This document shows, in pieces, positions 1-8,282 of a DNA stretch of 64,000 bases. Under the pieces are notes generated by a model. The model did not search any database. It was not told the origin of the DNA and was given only the letters and a program-made list of their open reading frames with translations. Numbering within the stretch: the first letter of the stretch is position 1; the number at the start of each line of letters is the position of its first letter. The translations under genes were made by a program, and so were the position numbers. This DNA is from Bradyrhizobium sp. SK17 (GTDB taxonomy: Bacteria; Pseudomonadota; Alphaproteobacteria; Rhizobiales; Xanthobacteraceae), in assembly GCF_002831585.1 (NCBI RefSeq), contig NZ_CP025113.1, positions 5,843,001 through 5,907,000 of the forward strand. Direction: 5' to 3'.

Positions 1-54
1 GACGGCAACCACACTGTTGCGGAAATACCTTGGATTTGAGGAAATTCCGTCGCG

Positions 55-816
55 TCAGCGCGGCCGCGTGATCGGGAAATCATAGGCCTGCCCGCCCGCC
101 CCCGGCAGCGAGAAATGCCACCATTCCTTTGCAAAGTTCACGAAGCCTTGCCCGGCCATGGCCGCGACCAGCCGCGTCCGCCAACGCCGCTGCCCTGCCG
201 TGATGGAGCGCGCGACGGTATGCCCCTTCGGATCGGAACAGTCGTAACCGGTGCCCATGTCGACGCTGCCCTCCGGCGCGCGGATCGCGGCCGGCGCCGT
301 GCAGTCGGCATAGGCGCGCGCCGGATCGAATTTTCCCGCATTGTCCGCCGTCAGGTCGACCAGCGTCAGATCGACCGCCGCCCCGGTCGAATGGCCGGAA
401 TGGGTGGCGATGTAGCCCAGCCGGAATAGATCGGCCTTCGGGAATGCCGGGTTGTAGCGCCGTTCGGCCGCGGTCTCGCGGCCATTCTGCGACCATGCCA
501 CCATGTCGGCGACCGCGCGGGCCGGCCGGTAACAATCGAACATCTTCAACGACAGTTTCTGCGGTGCCAGTTCCTGCTGCACGGCCTTGAGGCGAAGCCC
601 CACATCCCGCCTGACCACGCATTCCGCCGCGCCATAGCCCGCGATCGGCCGTCCCATGAAATTGTTCGCGCCGGCGTAGCGGATGTCCTGGATGATGGTC
701 GGATCGATGTCGCGAAGGAACACGAAGTCGTCGGGCAGGCCCTGCGCAGCGGCCGGTGAAATCGCGGCCATCGTGGCCGCGACAATCAAGATGCTTCTCG
801 GCCGGCGCACGCTCAT
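55..816 (-). CDS. ddpX: D-alanyl-D-alanine dipeptidase (VanX/DdpX, M15D)
   Basis: Zn dipeptidase of 253 residues that splits D-Ala-D-Ala, used in peptidoglycan turnover. Residues 1-25 form a signal peptide ending in an Ala-rich site, so the enzyme is probably periplasmic. The family motif SxHxxGxAxD is at residues 140-149 (zinc ligands H142 and D149), and EWWH at 231-234 supplies the catalytic Glu and third ligand. Length fits the family. The ATG start has a GGGGAT stretch about 9 nt upstream. It lies 111 nt downstream of sodB on the same strand. No catalytic residue is missing. Confidence 0.92.
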   Translation of the reverse strand: MSVRRPRSILIVAATMAAISPAAAQGLPDDFVFLRDIDPTIIQDIRYAGANNFMGRPIAGYGAAECVVRRDVGLRLKAVQQELAPQKLSLKMFDCYRPARAVADMVAWSQNGRETAAERRYNPAFPKADLFRLGYIATHSGHSTGAAVDLTLVDLTADNAGKFDPARAYADCTAPAAIRAPEGSVDMGTGYDCSDPKGHTVARSITAGQRRWRTRLVAAMAGQGFVNFAKEWWHFSLPGAGGQAYDFPITRPR

Positions 817-927
817 GCATCAATCCCCGCCCATGCGCTGTCCGTCGCCTGCGGCGACGGCACGCGCATCATCGCGGATCGAGACTACCGCAAGACCGGT
901 CCGGGATACTTTGCGTGGGCTGCGATC

Positions 928-1536
928 CTAGCCGGCCCTGATCGCACGCTCAAATCGCGCTGTCACCGTTTCCCAATCAACCAGGTTCGACAAGAAGGCA
1001 TCGACATATTTCGGCCTGAGGTTGTGATAGTCGATGTAGTACGAATGCTCCCAGACGTCGCAGGTCAGAAGCGCGGCGTGCCCCTCGGTCAGTGGCGTGT
1101 CGGCATTTGCGGTCTTGGTCACGGCCAATTTCTCGCCATCGAACACCAGCCATGCCCAACCGCTGCCGAACTGGGCGATGCAGGCGGACTTGAAGTCGTC
1201 CTTGAATTTCTCGACCGACCCGAAGTCGGCAATGACACGCTTTTCGAGATTGCCCGGGATCGGACCTCCGCCGTTCTTCTTCATGCCGAGCCAGAAGTGG
1301 CTGTGGTTCCAGTGTTGACCCGCCTGATTGAAGATCGTGCGGTCGGCCGGGTTTTTGGCACTCGTCCTGATGATCGCTTCGAGATCCATGCCATTGTACC
1401 GGCCGGCCGCCGTCAGTTCATTGAGCTTGTCGACATAGGCTTTGTGATGCCTGCCGTGATGGAATTCGAGCGTCTGGGCAGACATGTACGGCGCCAACGC
1501 ATCGATCGGGTAAGGCAAGGTCGGGAGCTGAAACAA
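928..1536 (-). CDS. sodB: Superoxide dismutase, iron type
   Basis: Converts superoxide to H2O2 and O2. The protein has 202 residues with the usual N-terminal hairpin and C-terminal alpha/beta domain. Metal ligands are H26, H78, D160 and H164, the last two in the DVWEHSYY signature at 160-167. Gln74 in the WNH block and Ala145 match the positions that separate Fe-SOD from Mn-SOD, so iron is the likely metal. The start codon is TTG, chosen because AAGGA lies about 9 nt upstream and no other in-frame start fits. It is 39 nt downstream of the preceding gene and is probably part of the peroxiredoxin operon. Confidence 0.93.
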   Translation of the reverse strand: MFQLPTLPYPIDALAPYMSAQTLEFHHGRHHKAYVDKLNELTAAGRYNGMDLEAIIRTSAKNPADRTIFNQAGQHWNHSHFWLGMKKNGGGPIPGNLEKRVIADFGSVEKFKDDFKSACIAQFGSGWAWLVFDGEKLAVTKTANADTPLTEGHAALLTCDVWEHSYYIDYHNLRPKYVDAFLSNLVDWETVTARFERAIRAG

Positions 1537-1575
1537 GAGACTATCCTTCCATTCATCGGCTGACGTTGCGCCCGG

Positions 1576-2145
1576 TCACGAGGGCCGGACGGTGGGATGA
1601 TCGCAATTCAGGCGCGCTGTCTCGGCGTGTTTCGCGGCGTGGAAGACCGCGAATGCCGCCGCCTGCGCCTGCTCGACATAGGTCGCAATTTTTGCATCCG
1701 GTGCGGCGCGCGCGTGCAGATGCTGAACGAGAAGCGCCAGGCCATGCTTCAGATGCCGCGCGCAATCGAGCCTAAGCGGGAGCGGCGTCTCGGGAGACGC
1801 CGCACTCGCGCGCAGTTTGTCATAGGCCCGAACCAGGAATTCCTCGGCAGAATCCTCGTCGCCCAGCTGAGCGGCGATCTCCGCCAGATTGTGGGAGGAG
1901 ATGTTGTAGATGACCGGCGCCGGCACCGACAGGTTGGCCTTCGACGCCAGAGCGAACAGCCGTTCCGCCTCGTCAAGCGCGCTGTGATAGAGGTCGAGCG
2001 CACGCCGCAAATCGCGGGCGACATAGGCCGCGTTGGCAGCCACGGTAACCGCCTGCCAGATCGCATCATCGGCAGCACCGTCTCGCGGCGGAGTTGCCGA
2101 GGGGGGCGCCGCCGTCGGCGCCCGGCGTTGCGAGTTCGGATCCAT
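1576..2145 (-). CDS. Helical (TPR-like) protein of the peroxiredoxin-SOD operon
   Basis: Unrecognised protein of 189 residues. The first 25 residues are Pro/Ala-rich and disordered, and the rest is predicted helical with repeated Ala-rich helices of the type seen in TPR folds (two pairs around residues 28-115). The ATG is set by a strong GGAGGAGG 6-10 nt upstream. It starts 14 nt after the peroxiredoxin stop and is followed after 39 nt by sodB, so the four genes are probably cotranscribed. The context suggests a role in the oxidative stress response, but no catalytic motif is visible. Confidence 0.75.
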   Translation of the reverse strand: MDPNSQRRAPTAAPPSATPPRDGAADDAIWQAVTVAANAAYVARDLRRALDLYHSALDEAERLFALASKANLSVPAPVIYNISSHNLAEIAAQLGDEDSAEEFLVRAYDKLRASAASPETPLPLRLDCARHLKHGLALLVQHLHARAAPDAKIATYVEQAQAAAFAVFHAAKHAETARLNCDHPTVRPS

Positions 2146-2159
2146 GTCGCCTCCTCCGG

Positions 2160-2699
2160 TCAGGCCGCGTCGAGCACGGCCTCGCCTTTCTGCCAGTTGC
2201 AGGGACAAAGCTCGCCGGTCTGGAGCGCGTCGAGCACGCGCAGGACCTCGTGCGGATTGCGCCCGACCGAGAGGTCGTTCGCCGAAACGAAACGGATGAT
2301 AAGGTCGGGGTCGACGATCAGGGTGGCGCGCAGGCAGACGCCTTCCTCGGGATGCAATACGCCGAGCGCCGTGCTCAATTCCCGCTTGATGTCGGCGAGC
2401 ATCGGAAACGGAAGGGTCTTGAGATCGGCATGGGTCTGCCGCCAGGCCAAATGAACGTATTCGCTGTCGGTGGAGACGCCGTAGATCACCGCATCTCGAT
2501 CGGCGAATTCGCCGCTCAGCGCGCCGAAGGCCGCGATCTCGGTTGGGCAAACGAAGGTGAAGTCCTTCGGCCAGAAGAAAATTACCTTCCATTTGCCGAC
2601 ATCACTCGCCTCGGTGATGCGGGTGAAGGCGGTGCCGGGTTGGTTCGAGACGACAGCGGTGAGATCGAAGGCGGGCAGCTTCGTGCCAATCGTGATCAT
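2160..2699 (-). CDS. ahpC: AhpC-type 2-Cys peroxiredoxin
   Basis: Thiol peroxidase of 179 residues that reduces H2O2 and organic hydroperoxides. The peroxidatic cysteine is C51 in FTFVCPTE. Resolving cysteines C165 and C167 lie in an ELCPCNWQKG motif close to that of mycobacterial AhpC, which is reduced by AhpD rather than AhpF; no ahpD or ahpF is nearby. It is the second gene of a minus-strand cluster led by an Irr-like regulator 63 nt upstream. GGAG lies 12 nt before the ATG. Confidence 0.9.
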   Translation of the reverse strand: MITIGTKLPAFDLTAVVSNQPGTAFTRITEASDVGKWKVIFFWPKDFTFVCPTEIAAFGALSGEFADRDAVIYGVSTDSEYVHLAWRQTHADLKTLPFPMLADIKRELSTALGVLHPEEGVCLRATLIVDPDLIIRFVSANDLSVGRNPHEVLRVLDALQTGELCPCNWQKGEAVLDAA

Positions 2700-2762
2700 G
2701 TTTTCAGTTTGCTCCTGGGAGGGGTTGCGGGGGAAAATGAGCGCCGCGCGCGGCCGTCGACG

Positions 2763-3338
2763 TCATTCCGCAGACCTCGGCGGAGCGTCGGGATGCGCGC
2801 ATGGTCCAGGTGCGATACCGCCCTTCGCGCCGACGTCGCCGGCTGCCTCGCCGGTCCGCCTCAAGCGAATGACCACATCGATCCTGGCGACCACGTAACC
2901 GTCCGGTAGAGCCGGGAGAGATCCGATCTCGATCGCGCCTTCCGGAATATCGATGATGCGATCCTCGATCTCGACATAGAAATGATGGTGGTCGCCCACA
3001 TCGGTATCGAAATAGGTCTGGTCGCCGTTCACGGCGATGCGGCGCAGCAGGCCCGCATCCGCAAGCTGGTTGAGCGTATTGTAGATCGTGGCGAGTGACA
3101 CCCGGATGCCGGCGGCGGCGGCCTCCCAGCAAAGTCCGCCCGCCGTCATATGCCGATGGCCCTCCCCGAACAGCAGACCGGCGATCGCCAGGCGTTGGCG
3201 CGTTGGGCGCAGCGACGCCAGTTCGAGCAAGGCGTGAACGTCCCTGCTCTCCGCAGCAAGAGACCGGACATGGCCGTGCTGCGGATGTCGGGCCACGGAA
3301 TTCATCAAGCCAGAGTGTTCGAGCATGGGGACCATCAT
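2763..3338 (-). CDS. Irr-like Fur-family transcriptional regulator
   Basis: DNA-binding metalloregulator of about 190 residues. A winged-helix domain (RPTRQRL, then LATIYNTLNQLADAGLL) is followed by a dimerisation domain with the HHHFY block (about residues 117-121 from this start) and DIPEG, both typical of Irr, the haem-responsive regulator of Rhizobiales. The N-terminal haem-binding Cys-Pro motif of classical Irr is absent, so this is a paralogue. A 30-residue disordered tail is unusual. The start is uncertain: TTG at 3353, ATG at 3338, 3326 and 3305 are all in frame and none has a clear ribosome site. It heads the ahpC/sodB cluster and probably controls it. Confidence 0.8.
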   Translation of the reverse strand: MMVPMLEHSGLMNSVARHPQHGHVRSLAAESRDVHALLELASLRPTRQRLAIAGLLFGEGHRHMTAGGLCWEAAAAGIRVSLATIYNTLNQLADAGLLRRIAVNGDQTYFDTDVGDHHHFYVEIEDRIIDIPEGAIEIGSLPALPDGYVVARIDVVIRLRRTGEAAGDVGAKGGIAPGPCAHPDAPPRSAE

Positions 3339-3357
3339 CAGGATGCGTTGCAACGAC

Positions 3358-3372
3358 CTTAATGCTATTAAG
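3358..3372. promoter_or_regulatory. 15-bp palindrome upstream of the Irr-like gene
   Basis: CTTAAT-GCT-ATTAAG is a perfect 6-bp inverted repeat with a 3-nt spacer. It sits 20-67 nt before the candidate starts of the Irr-like regulator, in an AT-rich patch. Position and symmetry suggest an operator, probably autoregulatory. The binding protein is inferred only from proximity. Confidence 0.5.
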
Positions 3373-3743
3373 AAGCATTCGCAACAACGAATATTGTCCT
3401 AGATTTTGTACGCTGCCCTGAACCAAAGGATTTGGCTTCCGCAAGGTGTCCGCCTTCCTCACCGCGGGCCGATGCCGCTGAGGAGATTGTTCGAGATGCG
3501 GAAATGCACGACGCAGCGAATAGCGCCGGCCGCAAGGTCGGCGAGTTGCGCCGCGGGCTACCAACCGACGGGCTTGACGAGACCAACCCGCTGTCACGCA
3601 CCACGGAACGTCCGCAGCCGACGCGAGGTCGACACCGACTGCGGCGAGCTATCGACGGGCCCGCGCGGTTACACGGGGATAACTTCGATCACCCCTCTTC
3701 GCGCTTGCCCCACCGGCCATCCGCGCCTATAGCTCTGGCTTTA
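3373..3743. other. Intergenic region before pyrB, no gene seen
   Basis: About 370 nt between the divergent Irr-like gene and pyrB. Both strands contain open frames, but neither gives a protein-like sequence, and the frame continuous with pyrB has the low-complexity look of non-coding DNA. The pyrB promoter must lie here. A CCTATAGCT stretch around 3727-3735 could be a -10 region but is not convincing. Confidence 0.5.
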
Positions 3744-4697
3744 ATGACCCCATCATTGAAATCGACTTTTGTCCTTGGTCACCGGCATCTGCTGGGCATC
3801 GAGGGCCTTTCCGCCGACGACATCACGGGCCTGCTCGACCTCTCCGAGGAGTATGTCGAGCTCAACCGCCAGGTCGACAAGAAACGCGCCAGTCTGCGCG
3901 GCCGCACCCAGGTCAATCTGTTCTTCGAGGCCTCGACCCGGACCCAGTCCTCGTTCGAGATCGCCGGAAAACGGCTCGGCGCCGACGTCATGAACATGTC
4001 GGTGTCGTCGATGTCGACCCGCAAGGGCGAGACCTTGATGGACACCGCGGTGACGCTGAACGCGATGCACCCGGACATCCTGGTGGTGCGCCATCACGCC
4101 TCCGGCGCAGTCGAACTGCTGGCGCGCAAGGTTGACGGTTCCGTGATCAATGCCGGCGACGGCAGCCACGAGCACCCGACCCAGGCGCTGCTTGATGCGC
4201 TGACCATCCGCCGCAACAAGGGAAGGCTCGAAGGGCTCGTGATCGCGATCTGCGGCGACGTGCTGCATTCCCGCGTGGCGCGCTCCAACATCTTCCTGCT
4301 CAACACCATGGGCGCCCGCGTCCGCGTGGTCGCCCCCTCCACCCTGCTGCCGCCCGGCATCGAGCGGATGGGCGTCGAGGTCGCGCGTGACATGCGCGAG
4401 GGACTGAACGGCGCCGACATCGTGATGATGCTGCGGTTGCAGCGCGAGCGCATGAACGGCTCGTTCGTGCCGTCATCGGGCGAGTATTTCCACTATTTCG
4501 GGCTCGACCAGAAGAAGCTCGGCTACGCCAAGCCGGATGCGCTGGTGATGCATCCGGGCCCGATGAACCGCGGTGTCGAGATCGACACTTTCGTCGCCGA
4601 CGGCGCGCAGTCGCTGATCCGTGAACAAGTTGAAATGGGTGTGGCAGTGCGCATGGCGGTGCTCGAAGCGCTCGCCCGCAACCTGCCGAACGCGTGA
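3744..4697 (+). CDS. pyrB: Aspartate carbamoyltransferase catalytic subunit
   Basis: Second step of de novo pyrimidine synthesis: carbamoyl phosphate plus aspartate to carbamoyl aspartate. The 317 residues match the family length. The carbamoyl-phosphate motif STRT is at residues 64-67, HPTQA at 144-148, a [11 protein letters not shown] block near 177 and HPGPMNRG near 277. The ATG at 3744 gives a normal N terminus; the open frame upstream is not protein-like. The stop overlaps a possible GTG start of the downstream pyrC, so the two are translationally coupled, as expected if PyrC-like protein takes part in ATCase assembly. Confidence 0.95.
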   Translation: MTPSLKSTFVLGHRHLLGIEGLSADDITGLLDLSEEYVELNRQVDKKRASLRGRTQVNLFFEASTRTQSSFEIAGKRLGADVMNMSVSSMSTRKGETLMDTAVTLNAMHPDILVVRHHASGAVELLARKVDGSVINAGDGSHEHPTQALLDALTIRRNKGRLEGLVIAICGDVLHSRVARSNIFLLNTMGARVRVVAPSTLLPPGIERMGVEVARDMREGLNGADIVMMLRLQRERMNGSFVPSSGEYFHYFGLDQKKLGYAKPDALVMHPGPMNRGVEIDTFVADGAQSLIREQVEMGVAVRMAVLEALARNLPNA

Positions 4698-4702
4698 GAC
4701 CG

Positions 4703-6004
4703 ATGCTGACCGACCGCCGCCCCATCCTGCTCGCCAACGCCCGCGTCATCGATCCGTCCCGCGACTTCGACGGTCCGGGCGATGTCCTGATCGCCGACGG
4801 CGTGATCCGTGACGCCAAGCGCGGCATCGGTGCCGCCGGCGTCCCCGAAGGCACCGACATCGTCAACTGCGCCGGCAAGATCGTGGCCCCCGGCCTGATC
4901 GACATGCGCGCCTTCGTCGGCGAACCCGGCGCCAGCCACCGCGAAACCTTTGCCTCCGCCAGCCAGGCCGCCGCCGCCGGCGGCATCACCACCATCATCT
5001 GCCAGCCCGACACCTCGCCGGTGATCGACAATTCGGCGACCGTCGACTTCGTGCTGCGCCGCGCCCGCGACACCGCGATCGTCAACATCCACCCGATGGC
5101 GGCGCTGACCAAGGGCATGCAGGGCCAGGAGATGACCGAGATCGGCCTCTTGAAGGCCGCCGGCGCCGTCGCCTTCACCGACGGCGACCGCAGCGTCACC
5201 AACGCCCAGGTGATGCGTCGCGCGCTGACCTATGCCCGCGATTTCGACGCGTTGATCGTGCATCACACCGAGGACCCGAACCTGGTCGGCGAAGGCGTCA
5301 TGAACGAAGGCGAATTCGCCACCCGGCTCGGCCTCGCCGGGATTCCGACCGCCGCCGAGTCGATCATGCTGGAGCGCGACATGCGGCTCGCCGGGCTGAC
5401 CGGCGGGCGCTATCACGCGGCCTCGCTGACCTCGACCGAGTCGCTCGAGATCCTCAAGCGCGCCCGCGACGCCGGCCACAACGTCTCGGCGTCGGTCTCG
5501 ATCAACCACGTGACCTTGAACGAGAACGACATCGGCCCCTACCGCACCTTCCTGAAGCTGGCGCCGCCGCTACGCACCGAGGAGGACCGCAAGGCGCTGG
5601 TCGCCGCTCTCGCCTCCGGCCTGATCGACGTCGTGATGAGCGATCACAATCCGCAGGACGTCGAGGTCAAGCGGCTGCCCTTCGCGGAAGCGGCGAGCGG
5701 CGCGGTCGGCCTCCAGACCATGCTGCCGGCGGCGCTGCGGCTGATCCACAATGGCGAGATGGACTTCAAGACGCTGATCCGGGCGATGTCGACGCGACCG
5801 GCGGAACTGCTCGGGCTACCCGGCGGCACGCTGCGTGCGGGCGCCCCGGCCGACGTCATTGTGATCGACGCCGACACGCCCTGGATCCTCGACCGCGACG
5901 ACCTCAAATCGCTGTGCAAGAATACGCCGTTCGACGACGCCCGCTTCTCCGGTCGCGTGACGCGGACCATCGTCGGCGGACGCACCGTGTATGAGCACGT
6001 CTGA
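4703..6004 (+). CDS. pyrC: Dihydroorotase-like protein (PyrC, HxH metal motif lost)
   Basis: Amidohydrolase-fold protein of 433 residues placed directly after pyrB. The position that normally reads DxHxHxREPG is DMRAFVGEPG (residues 67-76), so both metal-binding His are replaced (R69, F71). The later HVST-type His also looks replaced (ASLTST), whereas the HHTED and SDHNPQ blocks remain. This pattern resembles the non-catalytic PyrX/PyrC' subunits that hold ATCase together, so catalysis is doubtful and another dihydroorotase is expected elsewhere. ATG 4703 is taken as the start; GTG 4694, overlapping the pyrB stop, is also possible. Confidence 0.85.
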   Translation: MLTDRRPILLANARVIDPSRDFDGPGDVLIADGVIRDAKRGIGAAGVPEGTDIVNCAGKIVAPGLIDMRAFVGEPGASHRETFASASQAAAAGGITTIICQPDTSPVIDNSATVDFVLRRARDTAIVNIHPMAALTKGMQGQEMTEIGLLKAAGAVAFTDGDRSVTNAQVMRRALTYARDFDALIVHHTEDPNLVGEGVMNEGEFATRLGLAGIPTAAESIMLERDMRLAGLTGGRYHAASLTSTESLEILKRARDAGHNVSASVSINHVTLNENDIGPYRTFLKLAPPLRTEEDRKALVAALASGLIDVVMSDHNPQDVEVKRLPFAEAASGAVGLQTMLPAALRLIHNGEMDFKTLIRAMSTRPAELLGLPGGTLRAGAPADVIVIDADTPWILDRDDLKSLCKNTPFDDARFSGRVTRTIVGGRTVYEHV

Positions 6005-6017
6005 TCGCGTGTGGAAC

Positions 6018-6125
6018 TCAGTGCGCTGTGAGTTGTGACATCGCTTCCATCGTCGTGCCAACGACGATGGCTGCCACGTAAACGACGAAGAAAAGCTGCT
6101 CCAGCCGCGTGCGAACAGAAGCCAT
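6018..6125 (-). CDS. Small single-span membrane protein, 35 residues
   Basis: A short open frame between pyrC and plsY, read on the minus strand. The start is supported by AGGGGAGC 6-13 nt upstream of the ATG. The peptide begins MASVRTRLEQ, has one hydrophobic segment (about residues 11-25, LFFVVYVAAIVVG) with a positive N-terminal side, and ends QLTAH. This is the profile of a small inner-membrane protein. A 10-bp perfect stem lies inside it, so a terminator explanation competes. Function unknown. Confidence 0.5.
   Translation of the reverse strand: MASVRTRLEQLFFVVYVAAIVVGTTMEAMSQLTAH
6047..6070. terminator. Perfect 10-bp stem with GCCA loop
   Basis: CCATCGTCGT and ACGACGATGG flank a 4-nt loop, 43 nt after the pyrC stop. 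There is no T-run on either side, so it is not a canonical intrinsic terminator. It coincides with the coding sequence of the small membrane protein on the other strand. Confidence 0.3.
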
Positions 6126-6230
6126 GATAAGCTCCCCTAATACCGAGGCCATGGTGCGGATCGATGGTTAATTTTTTGTTGACGAAATCAGCCAAAACGG
6201 ACCGGACCGCCCGTCGACGGAGCCACCGCG

Positions 6231-6827
6231 ATGTCCGCTGATGTGCTGCTGCTGCCCGCCTTCCTGATCGGCTATCTGCTGGGCTCGATCCCGTTCGGGA
6301 TGATCCTGACCCGGCTCGCTGGAACGCAGGACCTGCGCACGATCGGCTCCGGCAATATCGGCGCCACCAACGTGCTGCGGACCGGCCGCAAGGGCCTCGC
6401 CGCGGCGACCCTGATCGGCGACATGCTCAAGGGCACGGTCGCCGTCATCATCGCGGGCACGATCGGCGGCCCGAACGCGGCGATGGTCGCGGCGCTCGGT
6501 GCGTTTCTCGGCCACCTCTTCCCGGTCTGGCTCAAATTTCGCGGCGGCAAGGGCGTCGCCACCTATCTCGGCGTGCTGCTCGGCCTGTTCTGGCCGGCGG
6601 CGCTGATTTTTGCGGTGATCTGGCTCGGCACCGCCTACACCACGCGCTACTCGTCGCTGTCGGCGCTGATCGCCGCCTTCGTGACACCGCTGTTCCTGTG
6701 GTGGTTCGGCCACAACGCGCTCGCTTCCCTGTTCGCCGTGTTGACGCTGCTGCTGTTCTACATGCATCGCGAGAACATCAAGCGCCTGCAGGCCGGCACC
6801 GAAGGCAAGATCGGCGAGAAGAAGTAG
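6231..6827 (+). CDS. plsY: Acyl-phosphate:glycerol-3-phosphate acyltransferase
   Basis: First acylation step of phospholipid synthesis in the inner membrane, using acyl phosphate from PlsX. The 198 residues hold five or more membrane spans. The active-site loops are visible: [12 protein letters not shown] near residue 43 and [18 protein letters not shown] near residue 96. The ATG follows GGAGCCACCGCG, giving a good GGAG site. In Bradyrhizobium plsY commonly lies between pyrC and dprA, as here. Confidence 0.94.
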   Translation: MSADVLLLPAFLIGYLLGSIPFGMILTRLAGTQDLRTIGSGNIGATNVLRTGRKGLAAATLIGDMLKGTVAVIIAGTIGGPNAAMVAALGAFLGHLFPVWLKFRGGKGVATYLGVLLGLFWPAALIFAVIWLGTAYTTRYSSLSALIAAFVTPLFLWWFGHNALASLFAVLTLLLFYMHRENIKRLQAGTEGKIGEKK

Positions 6828-6832
6828 CTCTC

Positions 6833-6936
6833 CGTCATTCCGGGGCGATGCGCAGCATCGAACCCGGAATCCATTGGGCAGCACATTCGCTGTGAAATGG
6901 ATTCCGGGCTCTCGCTTCGCGAGCCCCGGAATGACG
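6833..6936. repeat. Dispersed palindromic repeat (CGTCATTCCGGGG type)
   Basis: About 104 nt bounded by CGTCATTCCGGGG and its exact reverse complement, with internal paired blocks around an AATCCATT/AATGGATT pair. This is a familiar intergenic repeat of Bradyrhizobium-type genomes. It separates convergent plsY and the amidase and could act as a bidirectional transcript end. Confidence 0.8.
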
Positions 6937-6940
6937 GCGG

Positions 6941-8179
6941 TTATTTCCTCAACGCCCCCTCAACAAAACTCGCCGCCGCCAGCACCCTCGCATCGTTACC
7001 GAACGGCGCGATCACCGTCACTCCCACCGGCAATCCACCCTCGGCAACCAACGTCGGCAGATTGACGCAAGGCACGCCCATCAAGGTCCAGAGGCGGTTG
7101 TAACGGGGATCGCCGCTCGACGTCAGGCCCTTGGGGGCTGCGCCCGGCGCCGACAGCGTCAGCAGCACGTCGACCTCGGCGAAGATGCCGGCCAATGCCT
7201 GCCGCGCCCGCAATGTGACGTCCATCGCGCCGTCGTACTCGGCGGGCGTGCCGTCCTTGCTCTCGTCGAGCCGGCCACGCAGCAACGGCGGCATCGCGTC
7301 GTAATTCTGCCCATACTCCCAGGCCAACGACTGGTGCGCTTCGAACTCCTGCACCACCGGGTGGATGCGCCACGCCTCCGCGATGATTTCGGGCATCGCA
7401 AGCTCGCGAACCACCGCGCCGGCCTGCTCCGCCGCGCGCGCCGCCACTTGCAGCGCCTGCGCGCCGGACGTTTCGGGCGCGCCGGCGAATGCCTGCGTCA
7501 CCACGCCGATGCGCGGCGCCGCCACCTGCGATGGCACCACAAGGTCGGTCCGCTTGGTCATCGCGGCCAATCCCAGCGCGACATCACGCACGCCGGCGCC
7601 GAACAGCCCCACCGTATCGAGCGTCCACGAAAAACACTTCACGCCGACGGTCGGCAGCAACCGGTAGCTCGGCTTGATCGCGGCGACGCCGCAGTATGAG
7701 GCCGGGCGGATCACCGAACCGCCGGTCTGGGTGCCGAGCGCCAGCGGAACCATCCCGGCGGCGACCGCGGCCGCCGAGCCCGACGACGAGCCGCCCGGGG
7801 TATGCGCATGATTGTGCGGGTTGACCGTCGGCGTCGGATCATTCGCCGCGAACGCGGTCGTCGTGGTCTTGCCGATGATGCTCGCGCCGGCCTGCTTGAG
7901 CGCCATCACGACCGGCGCATCGGCGCGCGGCTGATGGCCGCGGTAGATCGCGGCGCCCATCTCGGTCGGGAAATCGGCGGTATCGATGATGTCCTTGATG
8001 CCGACTGCAATACCGCGCAGCGGGCCGCTCGTCTGCGCACGCGCCCTTGCGTCGTGACGGACGAAGGCCCCGATCGCATTGTCCTGCGCGCGGATCGCCT
8101 CCAGCGTTTGAGCGATGACCGCATCGGGCGACAACGCCCCCTGCTCGATACGCGCTGTGAGGTCGGCGAGTGAGATCAT
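6941..8179 (-). CDS. Amidase-signature family amidase
   Basis: Amide hydrolase of 412 residues with a Ser-cisSer-Lys triad: K62 (GIKDI), S131 in the GGSSSGS block, and nucleophile S155 in GTQTGGS. These numbers are the same as in malonamidase E2, which supports the ATG at 8179 (preceded by AGGAAG) over GTG at 8197. The amidated substrate cannot be read from sequence. It is not GatA: it is shorter and no gatB/gatC is nearby. Confidence 0.88.
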   Translation of the reverse strand: MISLADLTARIEQGALSPDAVIAQTLEAIRAQDNAIGAFVRHDARARAQTSGPLRGIAVGIKDIIDTADFPTEMGAAIYRGHQPRADAPVVMALKQAGASIIGKTTTTAFAANDPTPTVNPHNHAHTPGGSSSGSAAAVAAGMVPLALGTQTGGSVIRPASYCGVAAIKPSYRLLPTVGVKCFSWTLDTVGLFGAGVRDVALGLAAMTKRTDLVVPSQVAAPRIGVVTQAFAGAPETSGAQALQVAARAAEQAGAVVRELAMPEIIAEAWRIHPVVQEFEAHQSLAWEYGQNYDAMPPLLRGRLDESKDGTPAEYDGAMDVTLRARQALAGIFAEVDVLLTLSAPGAAPKGLTSSGDPRYNRLWTLMGVPCVNLPTLVAEGGLPVGVTVIAPFGNDARVLAAASFVEGALRK

Positions 8180-8282
8180 GGGATGGCTTCCTGACACTGA
8201 CGGCTGCTTTTAGCGCGTTGCGAAGGGCTGCGCCAATGTCGCAGTTGATCGCAATCTCAGGTTGGGCGAAGCTGCTTCCCGC

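Noticed and set aside
3432..3743. N-terminal extension of pyrB by 104 codons
   Set aside because: PyrB from ATG 3744 already has the normal length of 317 residues, and the extension is not protein-like.
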